This document shows, in pieces, positions 18,610 to 27,508 of a DNA stretch of 64,000 nt. The notes beneath the pieces were generated by a model, which was not told where the DNA came from, did no database searches, and was given only the letters and a program-made list of their open reading frames with translations. Numbering within the stretch: the stretch's first letter is position 1; each line of letters opens with the position of its first letter. The DNA comes from CAZHDB01 sp964531225 (GTDB taxonomy: Archaea > Thermoproteota > Thermoprotei_A > Sulfolobales > Desulfurococcaceae): contig CAZHDB010000001.1 in the NCBI GenBank assembly GCA_964531225.1, positions 81,387-145,386 of the forward strand, read 5' to 3'. A program made the position numbers and the translations under genes.

Positions 18610-19461
18610 GTGTTATATATGGTTTTTACCAGTATATCGGCTAAATTATTAATTATATCTTTATTGTTAATGGGGATCATGGAGTTTCTGCCAGCAATAG
18701 TAATCATTGTTTTTATACTGATTATATTCTTAGCAATGAGTGTGAAAATTGTTAGAGAATATGAGAGAGCCGTAATATTTCGTTTAGGTAGACTATTGGG
18801 TGCTAAAGGACCTGGTTTATTCTTTGTAATTCCGTTTGTCGATAACTTTGTAAAGATTGATCTTAGAATAACGACCGTTGATGTACCTCAACAACAAATT
18901 ATTACCAAAGATAATGTTACTGTAGGCGTTGATGCTGTAGTCTATTACCGTGTCTTTGACCCAATACTAGCTGTTACGCGTGTAGAAAACTACCATTATG
19001 CTGTAATGATGATGGCTCAGACAACGCTAAGAGATATTGTTGGACAGGTAGAATTAGATGATCTATTGACTAAGAGAGAAGAGCTTAATAAAAAGCTACA
19101 ACAAATCCTTGATGAAATAACTGATCCGTGGGGTATAAAGGTTACGGCCGTGACTCTAAAACAAGTTAGATTGCCAGAGACAATGCTTCGTGCAATGGCT
19201 AAGCAGGCTGAGGCTGAGAGATGGAGACGTAGCCGTATTATTGAGGCAGAAGGTGAAAGACAAGCTGCTAAGATCATGGCTGAGGCCGCTATGTTTTATG
19301 AGGAGCATCCAGTTGCATTAAGGCTTCGTGAGCTTCAAACACTTATTGAAATAGCTCGTGAAAGGAACATGGTTGTTGTTGCACCTACAAGTATGGGTAC
19401 AGAAGTAGGCCTTGTAACAGCGCTTACTAAGGTTACTGAGAAAGGATCTAGGAAAGAGTAA
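18610..19461 (+). CDS. Stomatin/SPFH-domain membrane protein
   Basis: An N-terminal hydrophobic region (about residues 10-45) is followed by a band-7 domain beginning VREYERAVIFRLGRLLGAKGPG. A long helical region (RAMAKQAEAERWRRSRIIEAEGERQAAK) mediates oligomerisation in the family. The next gene encodes NfeD, and the stomatin/NfeD pair is widely conserved. In Pyrococcus the NfeD protease cleaves the stomatin tail. The start is a GTG at 18610; an ATG at 18619 is equally possible. Confidence 0.92.
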   Translation: MLYMVFTSISAKLLIISLLLMGIMEFLPAIVIIVFILIIFLAMSVKIVREYERAVIFRLGRLLGAKGPGLFFVIPFVDNFVKIDLRITTVDVPQQQIITKDNVTVGVDAVVYYRVFDPILAVTRVENYHYAVMMMAQTTLRDIVGQVELDDLLTKREELNKKLQQILDEITDPWGIKVTAVTLKQVRLPETMLRAMAKQAEAERWRRSRIIEAEGERQAAKIMAEAAMFYEEHPVALRLRELQTLIEIARERNMVVVAPTSMGTEVGLVTALTKVTEKGSRKE

Positions 19462-19527
19462 TTGTTTTTAGATAGTTAGGAATTATAGGGGAAATATAAA
19501 TTCATAGATAACAATGGAGGACTGGAT

Positions 19528-20865
19528 TTGGCTAGAGTACTACATATATTGTTTTTAATATCATTGGTGTTATTAGGAGTCTTAGGTAGTGTTTATGCTA
19601 GAGAGTCCTCAAACTACGTTATTGTCATAGAGATAAAGGGTAACATAGATTATGGTACTGTAGAGCTTGTTAAAGAAGGTATTGAGAGAGCAGAATCCGT
19701 TAACGGTATACTTGTAATGATGCTTGATACTCCAGGAGGATTAGTTGATGCTGCTCAAGACATCATATCGCTAATAAGAACTAGTGAAGTACCAGTCATA
19801 GGCTATGTGTATCCACCTGGTAAAGGAGCTTGGAGCGCTGGAACATTCATATTATTGGCAACACATATAGCCGCTATGGCGCCTGGCACCGTTATAGGTT
19901 CTATGCAACCTATTATATATAATCCCGTGACTGGAGGATACGAGTTCGTAAACGAATCTAAGATATTGAATCCTATAATTGAACAAGCTACTACATTAGC
20001 ACGAGACCGTGGACGAAATGTCTCTATAGCTAGACGATTTGTTACTGAAAACCTTAACTTAGATGCTGAAGAGGCATATCGGTATCACATAATAGAGTAT
20101 GTGGCTTTATCATTAGATGATCTTTTGGAAAAAATTAATGGTGTAAGTGTACGGCTAGATAATGGTGAAGAAGTAGTTATAAGGACAGATAATGCAGTTA
20201 TTGACTATTATACAGGTAGTCCACGCTCTCAATTAATCCATATAATGTCTGATCCTATATTGAACGGCATATTATCTACAATAGGTATTATGATAGTCTT
20301 ATTTAGTATAATATCTGGCCACTATATAGCTACACCTATAGGTATAATGCTGATACTATTATCCCTAATAGGTGCAGGATTTAATGCTAATCTAGTTAGC
20401 TTAGCCTTAATCCTTATAGGTTCTCTAGCATTAGCCGTAGAATTGTTTGTGACGCCTGGATTTGGAGTACTTGGTTTCTCTGGCATAATAATGATTGCCC
20501 TAGGTATAGCCTTAATGCCCTACTTTACCCCGGGATGGCTTATTAGTCCAGAATATCAGAGATCATTATTCTGGACCGGCGTAGCATTTGGTATTACAAT
20601 GGGATTTATAACGGGTATAATAGTCTATAAGGTTTTGAAGGCCCGTAGAAAACCTCCTATGTTAAAGGCGGATATGGCTGGAGCTATAGGCAGATCTATT
20701 GATAAACTCGAACCCGGTAAAGAAGGATACGTTTTTGTTGAAGGCGAGTATTGGAGAGCGAGAAGTTTAGAGGTTATTGAGCCTAATGAAAAAATTATCG
20801 TAGTAGGTAAGGAAGGCCCTGTTCTCATTGTAAGAAAATATATTGAGGAAAGAACTAAAGCTTAG
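19528..20865 (+). CDS. NfeD / stomatin-operon-partner serine protease
   Basis: The protein has a signal peptide (about residues 1-24) and a ClpP-class protease domain: LDTPGGLVDAAQ, then GKGAWSAGTF with the nucleophile Ser103. Lys145 in NESKILNP lies 42 residues later and matches the Ser-Lys dyad spacing of the characterised Pyrococcus homologue. Four to five transmembrane helices follow at about residues 245-365. A C-terminal NfeD OB-fold ends the protein (GAIGRSIDKLEPGKEGYVFV). It probably processes the stomatin encoded 66 bp upstream. Confidence 0.92.
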   Translation: MARVLHILFLISLVLLGVLGSVYARESSNYVIVIEIKGNIDYGTVELVKEGIERAESVNGILVMMLDTPGGLVDAAQDIISLIRTSEVPVIGYVYPPGKGAWSAGTFILLATHIAAMAPGTVIGSMQPIIYNPVTGGYEFVNESKILNPIIEQATTLARDRGRNVSIARRFVTENLNLDAEEAYRYHIIEYVALSLDDLLEKINGVSVRLDNGEEVVIRTDNAVIDYYTGSPRSQLIHIMSDPILNGILSTIGIMIVLFSIISGHYIATPIGIMLILLSLIGAGFNANLVSLALILIGSLALAVELFVTPGFGVLGFSGIIMIALGIALMPYFTPGWLISPEYQRSLFWTGVAFGITMGFITGIIVYKVLKARRKPPMLKADMAGAIGRSIDKLEPGKEGYVFVEGEYWRARSLEVIEPNEKIIVVGKEGPVLIVRKYIEERTKA

Positions 20866-21478
20866 AGCTAAGTTCAATTATTGTTTTAGGCTCTAGTCTA
20901 CTAATATTTTTAATAAATCCTCTAAGCATCATACGATACCAGATCCTTGGATTATCAGGATATGGTAGGAGAGCATCTATATTAAGGTACCTTGTCTTAC
21001 CAGCTGATGCTACTTCTTTCAATTTATATATTTTTGGTTTCTCAATATTTAGATATACCTTACCATGTGTTATGGGTCTACCTATCAATGCTACTGATTT
21101 TCCACGTATATAGATAATATATACATAGACTCCATTGGTAAGCCTTATAGCGACAGGAACATAGTTACTTGGTATACTCCATAAAACAATTCTTTTACTC
21201 AATATTTTTAAGAGTTCACGTATGAAAGCTATATCTTGTTCCCGAAGACTACCAAATAATCTACTTATTAAACCCGCTATAATACCTCCAAAAATAGCTA
21301 GAAAAGAAAGGACAGCAGCTAATGTAGGGGAAACAACGCTGATGAATTGGCTAAGAATGATAAGAATTAGAAAGACAATTAAACCAATAATACCTGCAAG
21401 CCTAGGCTTTCTCTTTAACCCTACATATACTGGCTTAGGAACGTTTCGAATAATCCACCATTCAACCAACCAAAACAC
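20855..21478 (-). CDS. Hypothetical membrane protein
   Basis: This 207-residue protein has two strongly hydrophobic helices at about residues 28-70, a short basic loop and a soluble C-terminal domain of about 120 residues rich in beta strands. I recognise no family. It overlaps the end of the NfeD gene by 11 bp in convergent orientation. The C/D sRNA at 21484-21546 lies immediately upstream on the same strand, so the two may share a transcript. Confidence 0.6.
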   Translation of the reverse strand: MFWLVEWWIIRNVPKPVYVGLKRKPRLAGIIGLIVFLILIILSQFISVVSPTLAAVLSFLAIFGGIIAGLISRLFGSLREQDIAFIRELLKILSKRIVLWSIPSNYVPVAIRLTNGVYVYIIYIRGKSVALIGRPITHGKVYLNIEKPKIYKLKEVASAGKTRYLNIDALLPYPDNPRIWYRMMLRGFIKNISRLEPKTIIELSSKL

Positions 21479-21483
21479 CTACG

Positions 21484-21546
21484 TGATCAGCTGGGTAACC
21501 GCTTCTTCACGGATCACCTCAGGCTCCCCGAAAAATCATCATCCCA
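21484..21546 (-). ncRNA. C/D box sRNA
   Basis: All four boxes are present on the minus strand in order: C ATGATGA (21536-21542), D' CTGA (21519-21522), C' GTGAAGA (21504-21510) and D CTGA (21487-21490). Both guide spacers are 13 nt and the D'-C' gap is 8 nt, which matches archaeal dual-guide 2'-O-methylation sRNAs. A TATA-like TTTAATATA lies near 21570, about 30 bp upstream. The D guide ends in TTACCCAG, as does the candidate at 47.5 kb. Confidence 0.8.
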
Positions 21547-21687
21547 ATACTACATTATCTTTACTAGGATATATTAAACACTATCATAAGTCAGTAAATT
21601 CTAAAGCCTATATTATCAAAGAACAGATTACATATTAGGTATATGGATAGGTTAATTGTTCAATGTAAGATAGATTTAGTGATTATA

Positions 21688-22107
21688 TTATCTTAGTTTA
21701 TGAGTTTTTATCCAAAGTCTCTTTATCCCTATTTTATCAAAGTCTTTATCTTCAGAAGCTATTCCCTGTAATCCATTATTGATTATTGTGGCAACATGGA
21801 TTGCGTCTGAGGGCTTAACTTTATATTTTTTCATAATTTCCTTTGCCTTAATGAACTCATCTAATCCTATTGACAAAATATTGACATAGGGTATTATGGC
21901 TTTATCTATGAATTCAATAGTATCGGTATATGGAATATCATATTTTCTTTTGGACACATAAATGGCTTCATCCAGCGCTAATATATTAGTGTATAGAGTA
22001 TGATTTAGTAAAAGATCTAACCAGAATTCTTCTATTAACCTTGCTTCATGATCCGGAAGTTTCACATTAAGATAAATAATTAAGCTTGCATCAATAAAGA
22101 TCTTCAT
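21688..22107 (-). CDS. vapC: VapC-type PIN-domain toxin
   Basis: The PIN-domain acidic residues are in place: MKIFIDASL at the N-terminus, LALDEAIY, KPSDAIHVA and SEDKDFD. VapC toxins are Mg-dependent RNases that cut tRNA or rRNA. I start it at the ATG at 22107, which has a strong GAGGAGG just upstream, inside the end of the antitoxin gene (17-bp overlap). The ATG at 22122 would add five residues that are really the ribosome binding site. Confidence 0.88.
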   Translation of the reverse strand: MKIFIDASLIIYLNVKLPDHEARLIEEFWLDLLLNHTLYTNILALDEAIYVSKRKYDIPYTDTIEFIDKAIIPYVNILSIGLDEFIKAKEIMKKYKVKPSDAIHVATIINNGLQGIASEDKDFDKIGIKRLWIKTHKLR

Positions 22108-22366
22108 TAAATTCCTCCTCAAGATCTATTTTCTCTAGATCGCCTAATCTAGCAATTTTACCCTTTAATTGCTGTCTCCTCTCTCTAATCCATTTCAAAA
22201 CAACTCTAGGATCCTCTATACCTCTAATTATAAGCTTATCATCCGCGGGCTCAACTATCACGTATCCTCCTTCTTTAATTCCATAAGCCTCCCTAAGCAC
22301 TTTAGGTATAATTATCTGACCTTTCGGCCCAACTTTTATCCTAAGTTTTACCATAGGTTTCACCAA
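22091..22366 (-). CDS. vapB: VapB-type AbrB-fold antitoxin
   Basis: This 91-residue protein has an N-terminal SpoVT/AbrB swapped-hairpin domain (VGPKGQIIIPKVLREAYGIKEGG). An acidic, probably disordered tail (LEKIDLEEEFNEDLY) should bind the toxin. GGTGA lies five bases before the ATG. It overlaps vapC and should autoregulate the pair. Confidence 0.88.
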   Translation of the reverse strand: MVKPMVKLRIKVGPKGQIIIPKVLREAYGIKEGGYVIVEPADDKLIIRGIEDPRVVLKWIRERRQQLKGKIARLGDLEKIDLEEEFNEDLY

Positions 22367-22454
22367 GTATAACTATAAGTTTCAAAGATATAAACCTTAA
22401 GTATAACATCATTATTAATCCATGGAATATATGATTTCTATCATTTAGTGTAGA

Positions 22455-23444
22455 CTATTTATACAGCATACCTATGATGGTTCTAGCAAAAACATAGGCT
22501 CCATTAATATATTTAGGCGGCTGTCTCTTCTTGGCACGGTTAATTGCTTCGACAAGTTCTTGTGGAGAAGTTTTTTCAACATCGATATAGATCCCATTTA
22601 ATTTCCTCGCCAATAATAGGGAATCTAGACGCCCACTAGTTTGTGGGAGATCAGGGTTGTATGCTATAATGATAGGCTTACCATATGCAAGTGCGGCCTC
22701 GGCAATAGACAATCCCTGATGCCCAATAACTACTGATGCACCTGCAATCCACCGATCAATATCTGGGTCAAACTTAAAAGCTTTCCAATGAGGCTTTTTA
22801 GAAACTATATAATCTGGATCAATTTTTCCAGTTTGTACAACAACGTTTTCAAGATCGGTTTTTAAAAGAAGATCAAATAACCTCCTATGACCCATAGACC
22901 CGGATAAAACGAGTACATAACCGTCATCTCTAGCCCTGTATATGGGTTTTTCATAAATAGGGCCAACAACTACTCCACGAGGATAGTTTTTCTTCTGCTC
23001 CTTCCAATGAAGAAGCATTGTTGTTCTAAATTTCCTATACATTATCATATTAGCTTTAGAATAAGTATATACACGATCAATTGCCTCAATGGAAAAAAGG
23101 AAGCGGGCTCTCCTAAACAAGCCAGTAATAATAGGTATAAGGCCATGATTAGAACCAGTAGCAATAACCATAAACGGCTCCTTAACAAACCTAAAACTAT
23201 CAAACAATGCACGCGGACCAAGCAATAAAGCCTTACCAATACCCTCAAGGGGCCTACGAGGCTTAACAACAAACACGGGATCAAAATCCCTAAACCTATA
23301 CCTAAGCCTCCTTAAACTCCAAATATCATCAGGGGGTAGAATAAAAGACAAATCAATCTCAGGCTCAAGATCAACTAAAGCCTCACCAATAGCAGCAGCA
23401 TAACCAGTATGACCACCACCACTACTAACAATATAGATCTTCAA
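22455..23444 (-). CDS. agl24: Agl24-like Alg14-Alg13 fusion glycosyltransferase
   Basis: The N-terminal half looks like Alg14 (SSGGGHTGYAAA, then VIATGSNHGLIPIITGLF and IEAIDRV). The C-terminal half looks like the GT28 domain of Alg13 (VLVLSGSMGHRR, then VVIGHQGLSIAEAALAYGKP). Such fusions add the second GlcNAc to the dolichyl-linked N-glycan precursor in Crenarchaeota (Agl24). Its place at the edge of a glycosyltransferase and flippase cluster fits. The enzyme class is well supported; the exact sugar is inferred. Confidence 0.78.
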   Translation of the reverse strand: MKIYIVSSGGGHTGYAAAIGEALVDLEPEIDLSFILPPDDIWSLRRLRYRFRDFDPVFVVKPRRPLEGIGKALLLGPRALFDSFRFVKEPFMVIATGSNHGLIPIITGLFRRARFLFSIEAIDRVYTYSKANMIMYRKFRTTMLLHWKEQKKNYPRGVVVGPIYEKPIYRARDDGYVLVLSGSMGHRRLFDLLLKTDLENVVVQTGKIDPDYIVSKKPHWKAFKFDPDIDRWIAGASVVIGHQGLSIAEAALAYGKPIIIAYNPDLPQTSGRLDSLLLARKLNGIYIDVEKTSPQELVEAINRAKKRQPPKYINGAYVFARTIIGMLYK

Positions 23445-23676
23445 TATCTAGACACTCCTCTACTATTCCTTATCATATTACTACCATAGCTGTTCATAAT
23501 AGGTTTTGCAGTTATCATATATCACAATACACGATAAAATTTTTTGTCTCATCTACACTATTAATGTCTCCTGAATAATTTAGTATTATAGAATAATTAT
23601 TAGCATAGTGGCTATTTACCTATAAATAAGTATATTAATTGATAATGTACATTATATTATGTGCTTGGAGAGAGAC

Positions 23677-24567
23677 ATGAAAGTAAGTGTTATCTTAGTG
23701 GTCCATAATAGATTTAAAGATGCTGATGAGACTTTAGAAAGTCTAGTAAATCAATCAAAGAAACCCTATGAAATTATAGTCATAGATGATTATTCGAGAA
23801 CCAGATACATGCCTAAAATCAAGATTAGAAATCAGGATATAATGTTGAGACTCTATAGGAGCAAACATGAACTAGGTCTAGGCCTAGCTCGATCACTTGG
23901 TTCATATATGGCTTATGGTGACATCGTAGCTTTCATAGATGATGATGCAATCGCAGATAAAGATTGGATCAAGGAGCTTATTAAATATCATTCTAAAGGA
24001 TACGATATAGTGGGAGGTGCCGTTTATCCTAGGTATCTTTCTAAACCTCCTAATTGGTGGGATCTAGAACTATTTTCATACATAGTAAGTGCAGGGAATT
24101 ATCTGCATTATCCAAAGAAGAAAATCATAGACTTGATCTATGGAACAAACTTTTCCGTTAAAAAAGAAGTATTTAATAAAATAGGGTATTTCCTACCAAA
24201 TTTAGGCAGAGTACAAGGTAAACTATTATCTGGCGAAGAATTTGAGTTCTTACTTAGAGCATTAAAACGTGGTTTTAAACTAGGCTTTAATCCAAGAGCT
24301 ATTGTATATCATAAAGTATTTCCATACAGATTTACCCTGGAGTACATTAAAAAAAGATGTTGGAGTCAAGGAGCTAGTTATGCAAGAATATTACTTATTC
24401 ATAAAGAATACAAAGAATATCTAAAAAGAGTCTTTGGATATCCATTGACTATGTTAGGAAGGGTCTTTACAGGTTTTAATACAGATTTCCAACGCTATTC
24501 AAGAAGGATACATTTATTGTGTGAATTGTATATGAAAACTGGTTTTATACTTTCGATCCCCAAATAA
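23677..24567 (+). CDS. Family 2 glycosyltransferase
   Basis: The GT-A fold is clear: VSVILVVHNRFKDADETLES at the N-terminus, VIDDYS, and the DxD-type metal motif VAFIDDDAIADKDWIKEL near residue 90. A later GEEFEF segment corresponds to the acceptor/base region. Sugar specificity cannot be read. The ATG at 23677 follows GGAGAG; an ATG at 23659 would add six residues. It is probably part of surface or lipid-linked glycan assembly. Confidence 0.88.
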   Translation: MKVSVILVVHNRFKDADETLESLVNQSKKPYEIIVIDDYSRTRYMPKIKIRNQDIMLRLYRSKHELGLGLARSLGSYMAYGDIVAFIDDDAIADKDWIKELIKYHSKGYDIVGGAVYPRYLSKPPNWWDLELFSYIVSAGNYLHYPKKKIIDLIYGTNFSVKKEVFNKIGYFLPNLGRVQGKLLSGEEFEFLLRALKRGFKLGFNPRAIVYHKVFPYRFTLEYIKKRCWSQGASYARILLIHKEYKEYLKRVFGYPLTMLGRVFTGFNTDFQRYSRRIHLLCELYMKTGFILSIPK

Positions 24568-24572
24568 TTTGA

Positions 24573-25829
24573 TCAAATTATTTTCTGAATTATTTTGATA
24601 AATTTTTCCATTATTCTATCCCAAGTTCTATACTTAAGAATATAGTTTCTAACGTGTGATGAGCCTATCGATCTTATTTGATCTCTATTTTGTATAATTT
24701 CTGTGGAGATGATCTTATGATCGTTACTTCTAATATATATTCCGAGATCATATTTTTCTATAACACTACCTATATAATTAATTTTAGGTCCATAGGCAAT
24801 TACTGGCAAGCCTGATGCTAGGTATTCATAGAACGTGATTCTATCCGATGATATAACCCATGGATTATTTATGGCTGGTCTAGGAATTAAACCAAAATCA
24901 GCTTTCCCGAGTTCTTCTATCAGTCTTTGTTTAGAAATATAGCCTGTAAAAACGATCTTATTTAACAAATCCAATTTTTTAGCTAATGAAACATATTCGC
25001 TTAGATATTTTCCTTTACCTATAACTACTAACTTGGAATCGGGCTCTTTTCTAGTAATCTCCTTCATGGCCTTTATAAAGATGTCAAGTCTATGATATTT
25101 CCAATTTAAATTGCCGACAAATACTATTCTTAGATCTCTTGAACGCTTTTTAGCCTTCATATCATATGCCTTTTCAAAATCAACAGGATCTACACCATTA
25201 TAGATAACATGTATGGTCTTATATGTATTACCCATTTTTCTACGGAGATAAAAAACAGAGTATTCTGTAGTTGTAGTAATGGCGTCGGCTTTATCTAAAA
25301 AGCTGTAAACATATTTATTAAAATATATTTTATAAAATATGCCAACAGCAGGGTTTTCAGCAAACCTCCATTCATCAGTTAGATCGTGAAAATCTACCAA
25401 TAATTTAGCTCTAAAATCTTTGGCCAGTTTTGCACCAATTTTTACACTCTCTCCAGGGGGTATAGTCGAAATAATAAGTCTTGGCTTTAATGATGTACTC
25501 TCAATATATTTTTTAATAAAATTATACGTCTTTGATAGATCTAGCATATCCTTAAATCTATGAAAATAATAGAGCTTTGAACTACGTGATAAACTCTTCC
25601 TTGGAGATAGTACTCTTTCACCATAGTCACCATAGTATGTCTCTATTTTATTCCTTGTTAAATCAATAACTAAAATACTAAAATCAAGGTTCTTCGATAT
25701 CGCCTTAACCATAGCCTTAAGTCTAAAGCCAGCTGCATTTTCCGGTGGCGGATAATGCGCGGTGACAAAGATAATGCTGTCCGGGCTTTTACTCCCTAAT
25801 TTTAGGACTGTACTGCTTTCCATATGCAT
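24573..25829 (-). CDS. Family 4 glycosyltransferase
   Basis: This 418-residue GT-B protein begins FVTAHYPPPENAAGFRLKAM and has the GT4 donor-side landmarks VFVGNLNWKYHRLDIFIKA and FYEYLASGLPVIAYG. GT4 enzymes are retaining sugar transferases. It is convergent with the GT2 gene (6 bp apart) and next to the phosphatase-superfamily genes, consistent with one glycan locus. Confidence 0.88.
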   Translation of the reverse strand: MHMESSTVLKLGSKSPDSIIFVTAHYPPPENAAGFRLKAMVKAISKNLDFSILVIDLTRNKIETYYGDYGERVLSPRKSLSRSSKLYYFHRFKDMLDLSKTYNFIKKYIESTSLKPRLIISTIPPGESVKIGAKLAKDFRAKLLVDFHDLTDEWRFAENPAVGIFYKIYFNKYVYSFLDKADAITTTTEYSVFYLRRKMGNTYKTIHVIYNGVDPVDFEKAYDMKAKKRSRDLRIVFVGNLNWKYHRLDIFIKAMKEITRKEPDSKLVVIGKGKYLSEYVSLAKKLDLLNKIVFTGYISKQRLIEELGKADFGLIPRPAINNPWVISSDRITFYEYLASGLPVIAYGPKINYIGSVIEKYDLGIYIRSNDHKIISTEIIQNRDQIRSIGSSHVRNYILKYRTWDRIMEKFIKIIQKII

Positions 25830-25886
25830 TATGACACCAGCTAATTATATAATGAATTGATACTGTCTACGATTGTCAATAAAAGA

Positions 25887-27293
25887 TTAATAATTGAACA
25901 AGGTATTTAGTTTTATGCTTAATTCGGTCCTCTTATTTTGAACCTTGATACTATTAAGCATATTGACGAATTTCTTAACTGTGTCCTGTTTTTTCCTACT
26001 TAAGTCGATCTTTTCGGATGGATCATTTAATAGATCATATAATTCTAATTTATTGTAAGTCTCATTATATATAAACTTATAGTTTTTCCATATTATACCT
26101 CTTAATATCACGTATTTATGCAGTGGATTCTTAAAAGCAGTCTCCATAAATATGTACTTTGGCTCAGCTAGTCTATGTCCCATTAAGTATTTAGGCTTCT
26201 TAATTCCTAGTGTACTAAGTATATGTGGGACTAGATCTAGTAACTGTACCCTTTCATTAATATATCCCGCTCCATTACTGTCATGCATCATAAGAAAAAC
26301 TCTTACAACTTCTTCGTATAATGAATATCCATGTGTATAATTCCCATGTTCTAAGTGTTCGTCTCCGTGATCACTGAATATTGCTATTATTGTATCATCT
26401 GGCATACCTGACTCTTCCAATATTTTAAATAACCCTCTAAGCTGATCATCCAAGTATCTTATGGAAGCATCATAGAAATCAATTGTTTTCTTTATAAGCT
26501 CTCTTTCATCAACCCATTTTATTTCTTTTATGCCAAGGATATATTTTAAGTAGAAATAATGGTTTATTACAGGCGATTCATAAATACCTAGTCTTTTGTT
26601 AAATAGTTTCAAATACTTATCTGGGGGAATATATGGTACATGTGTATCCATGTAATGTATCCATATCAATTTATTCTTCCATCTAAAGTTATCTGACAAT
26701 AAGTATCTTCTAATATGACTATTTACTTCTTCAGCGCTTAAGTAAGGCCTACTTATTTCCACATATTTATGATATCTCACACGTAAGAACGCGTATAGAG
26801 AGAAATTTTTAATTTTAATTTTATTACTGAAATGTTTAATAATACTTCTAAGTTTACCAAATAATATTTTCTTCTTGTTTCGTTTGCCACATTTAATAGT
26901 AATTCCGGGGAGTAATTCAATTGCTTTATTAAATCTTGCAGTTAATCCCAGTCTATATTTTGATAGAAATGGATTAGTATTGAAGGCTATAGTTTCATAG
27001 CCATATTTATTTAGAATTTCGGATAGTGTAATTCTATATTTTAGTAATCTTTTCCACAAATTAGAATTCTCCAGTTTAGAAGGTGCAAACATTAAAGGAT
27101 ATGTAGACGTAAAGCTTGATATAAAGCTAGAGGCTGTATGAGATCCGTTTGCATATGCATTTTTATAGACTTTAAACTTGTTAAATAAGCTCTTTAAGAA
27201 TGGAGTGGTATCTCTGTAGTATCCGCATACACTAGTATGATCAGGCCTTAATGAATCAATGGTTATTATAACAACATTTCTCAAGCGAATCAC
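25887..27293 (-). CDS. Alkaline-phosphatase-superfamily enzyme (sulfatase-like fold, no formylglycine motif)
   Basis: The metal-binding ends of the fold are present: VVIITIDSLRPDH at the start and IIAIFSDHGDEHLEHG near residue 315, followed by HGYSLYEEVVRVF. At the nucleophile position the sequence reads GSHTASSFISSFTSTYP. This lacks the CxPxR or SxPxR needed to form formylglycine. A threonine nucleophile suggests phosphoester chemistry or transfer (as in phosphoglycerol or phosphoethanolamine transferases) rather than sulfate ester hydrolysis. It has no transmembrane segment. It is a close paralogue of the interrupted gene at 29398-30804. Confidence 0.8.
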   Translation of the reverse strand: MIRLRNVVIITIDSLRPDHTSVCGYYRDTTPFLKSLFNKFKVYKNAYANGSHTASSFISSFTSTYPLMFAPSKLENSNLWKRLLKYRITLSEILNKYGYETIAFNTNPFLSKYRLGLTARFNKAIELLPGITIKCGKRNKKKILFGKLRSIIKHFSNKIKIKNFSLYAFLRVRYHKYVEISRPYLSAEEVNSHIRRYLLSDNFRWKNKLIWIHYMDTHVPYIPPDKYLKLFNKRLGIYESPVINHYFYLKYILGIKEIKWVDERELIKKTIDFYDASIRYLDDQLRGLFKILEESGMPDDTIIAIFSDHGDEHLEHGNYTHGYSLYEEVVRVFLMMHDSNGAGYINERVQLLDLVPHILSTLGIKKPKYLMGHRLAEPKYIFMETAFKNPLHKYVILRGIIWKNYKFIYNETYNKLELYDLLNDPSEKIDLSRKKQDTVKKFVNMLNSIKVQNKRTELSIKLNTLFNY

Positions 27294-27508
27294 CTATGTC
27301 CTAGTTTTGGATATACTATAGATGTTATTTTATAAGTATTCTATAACGATATACAAATTCGTGGACTAGGTACATAGCTGCATATATGATCACGATCTAT
27401 GATTAGATATAAGATATTTTAAGGTCCATAAACTTATTTATCCGCTTTTCTTTTAAGAATAATGAGTATTCATAGGATTTTGTAGTCCAATATAATGGTG
27501 TTGTTGAA

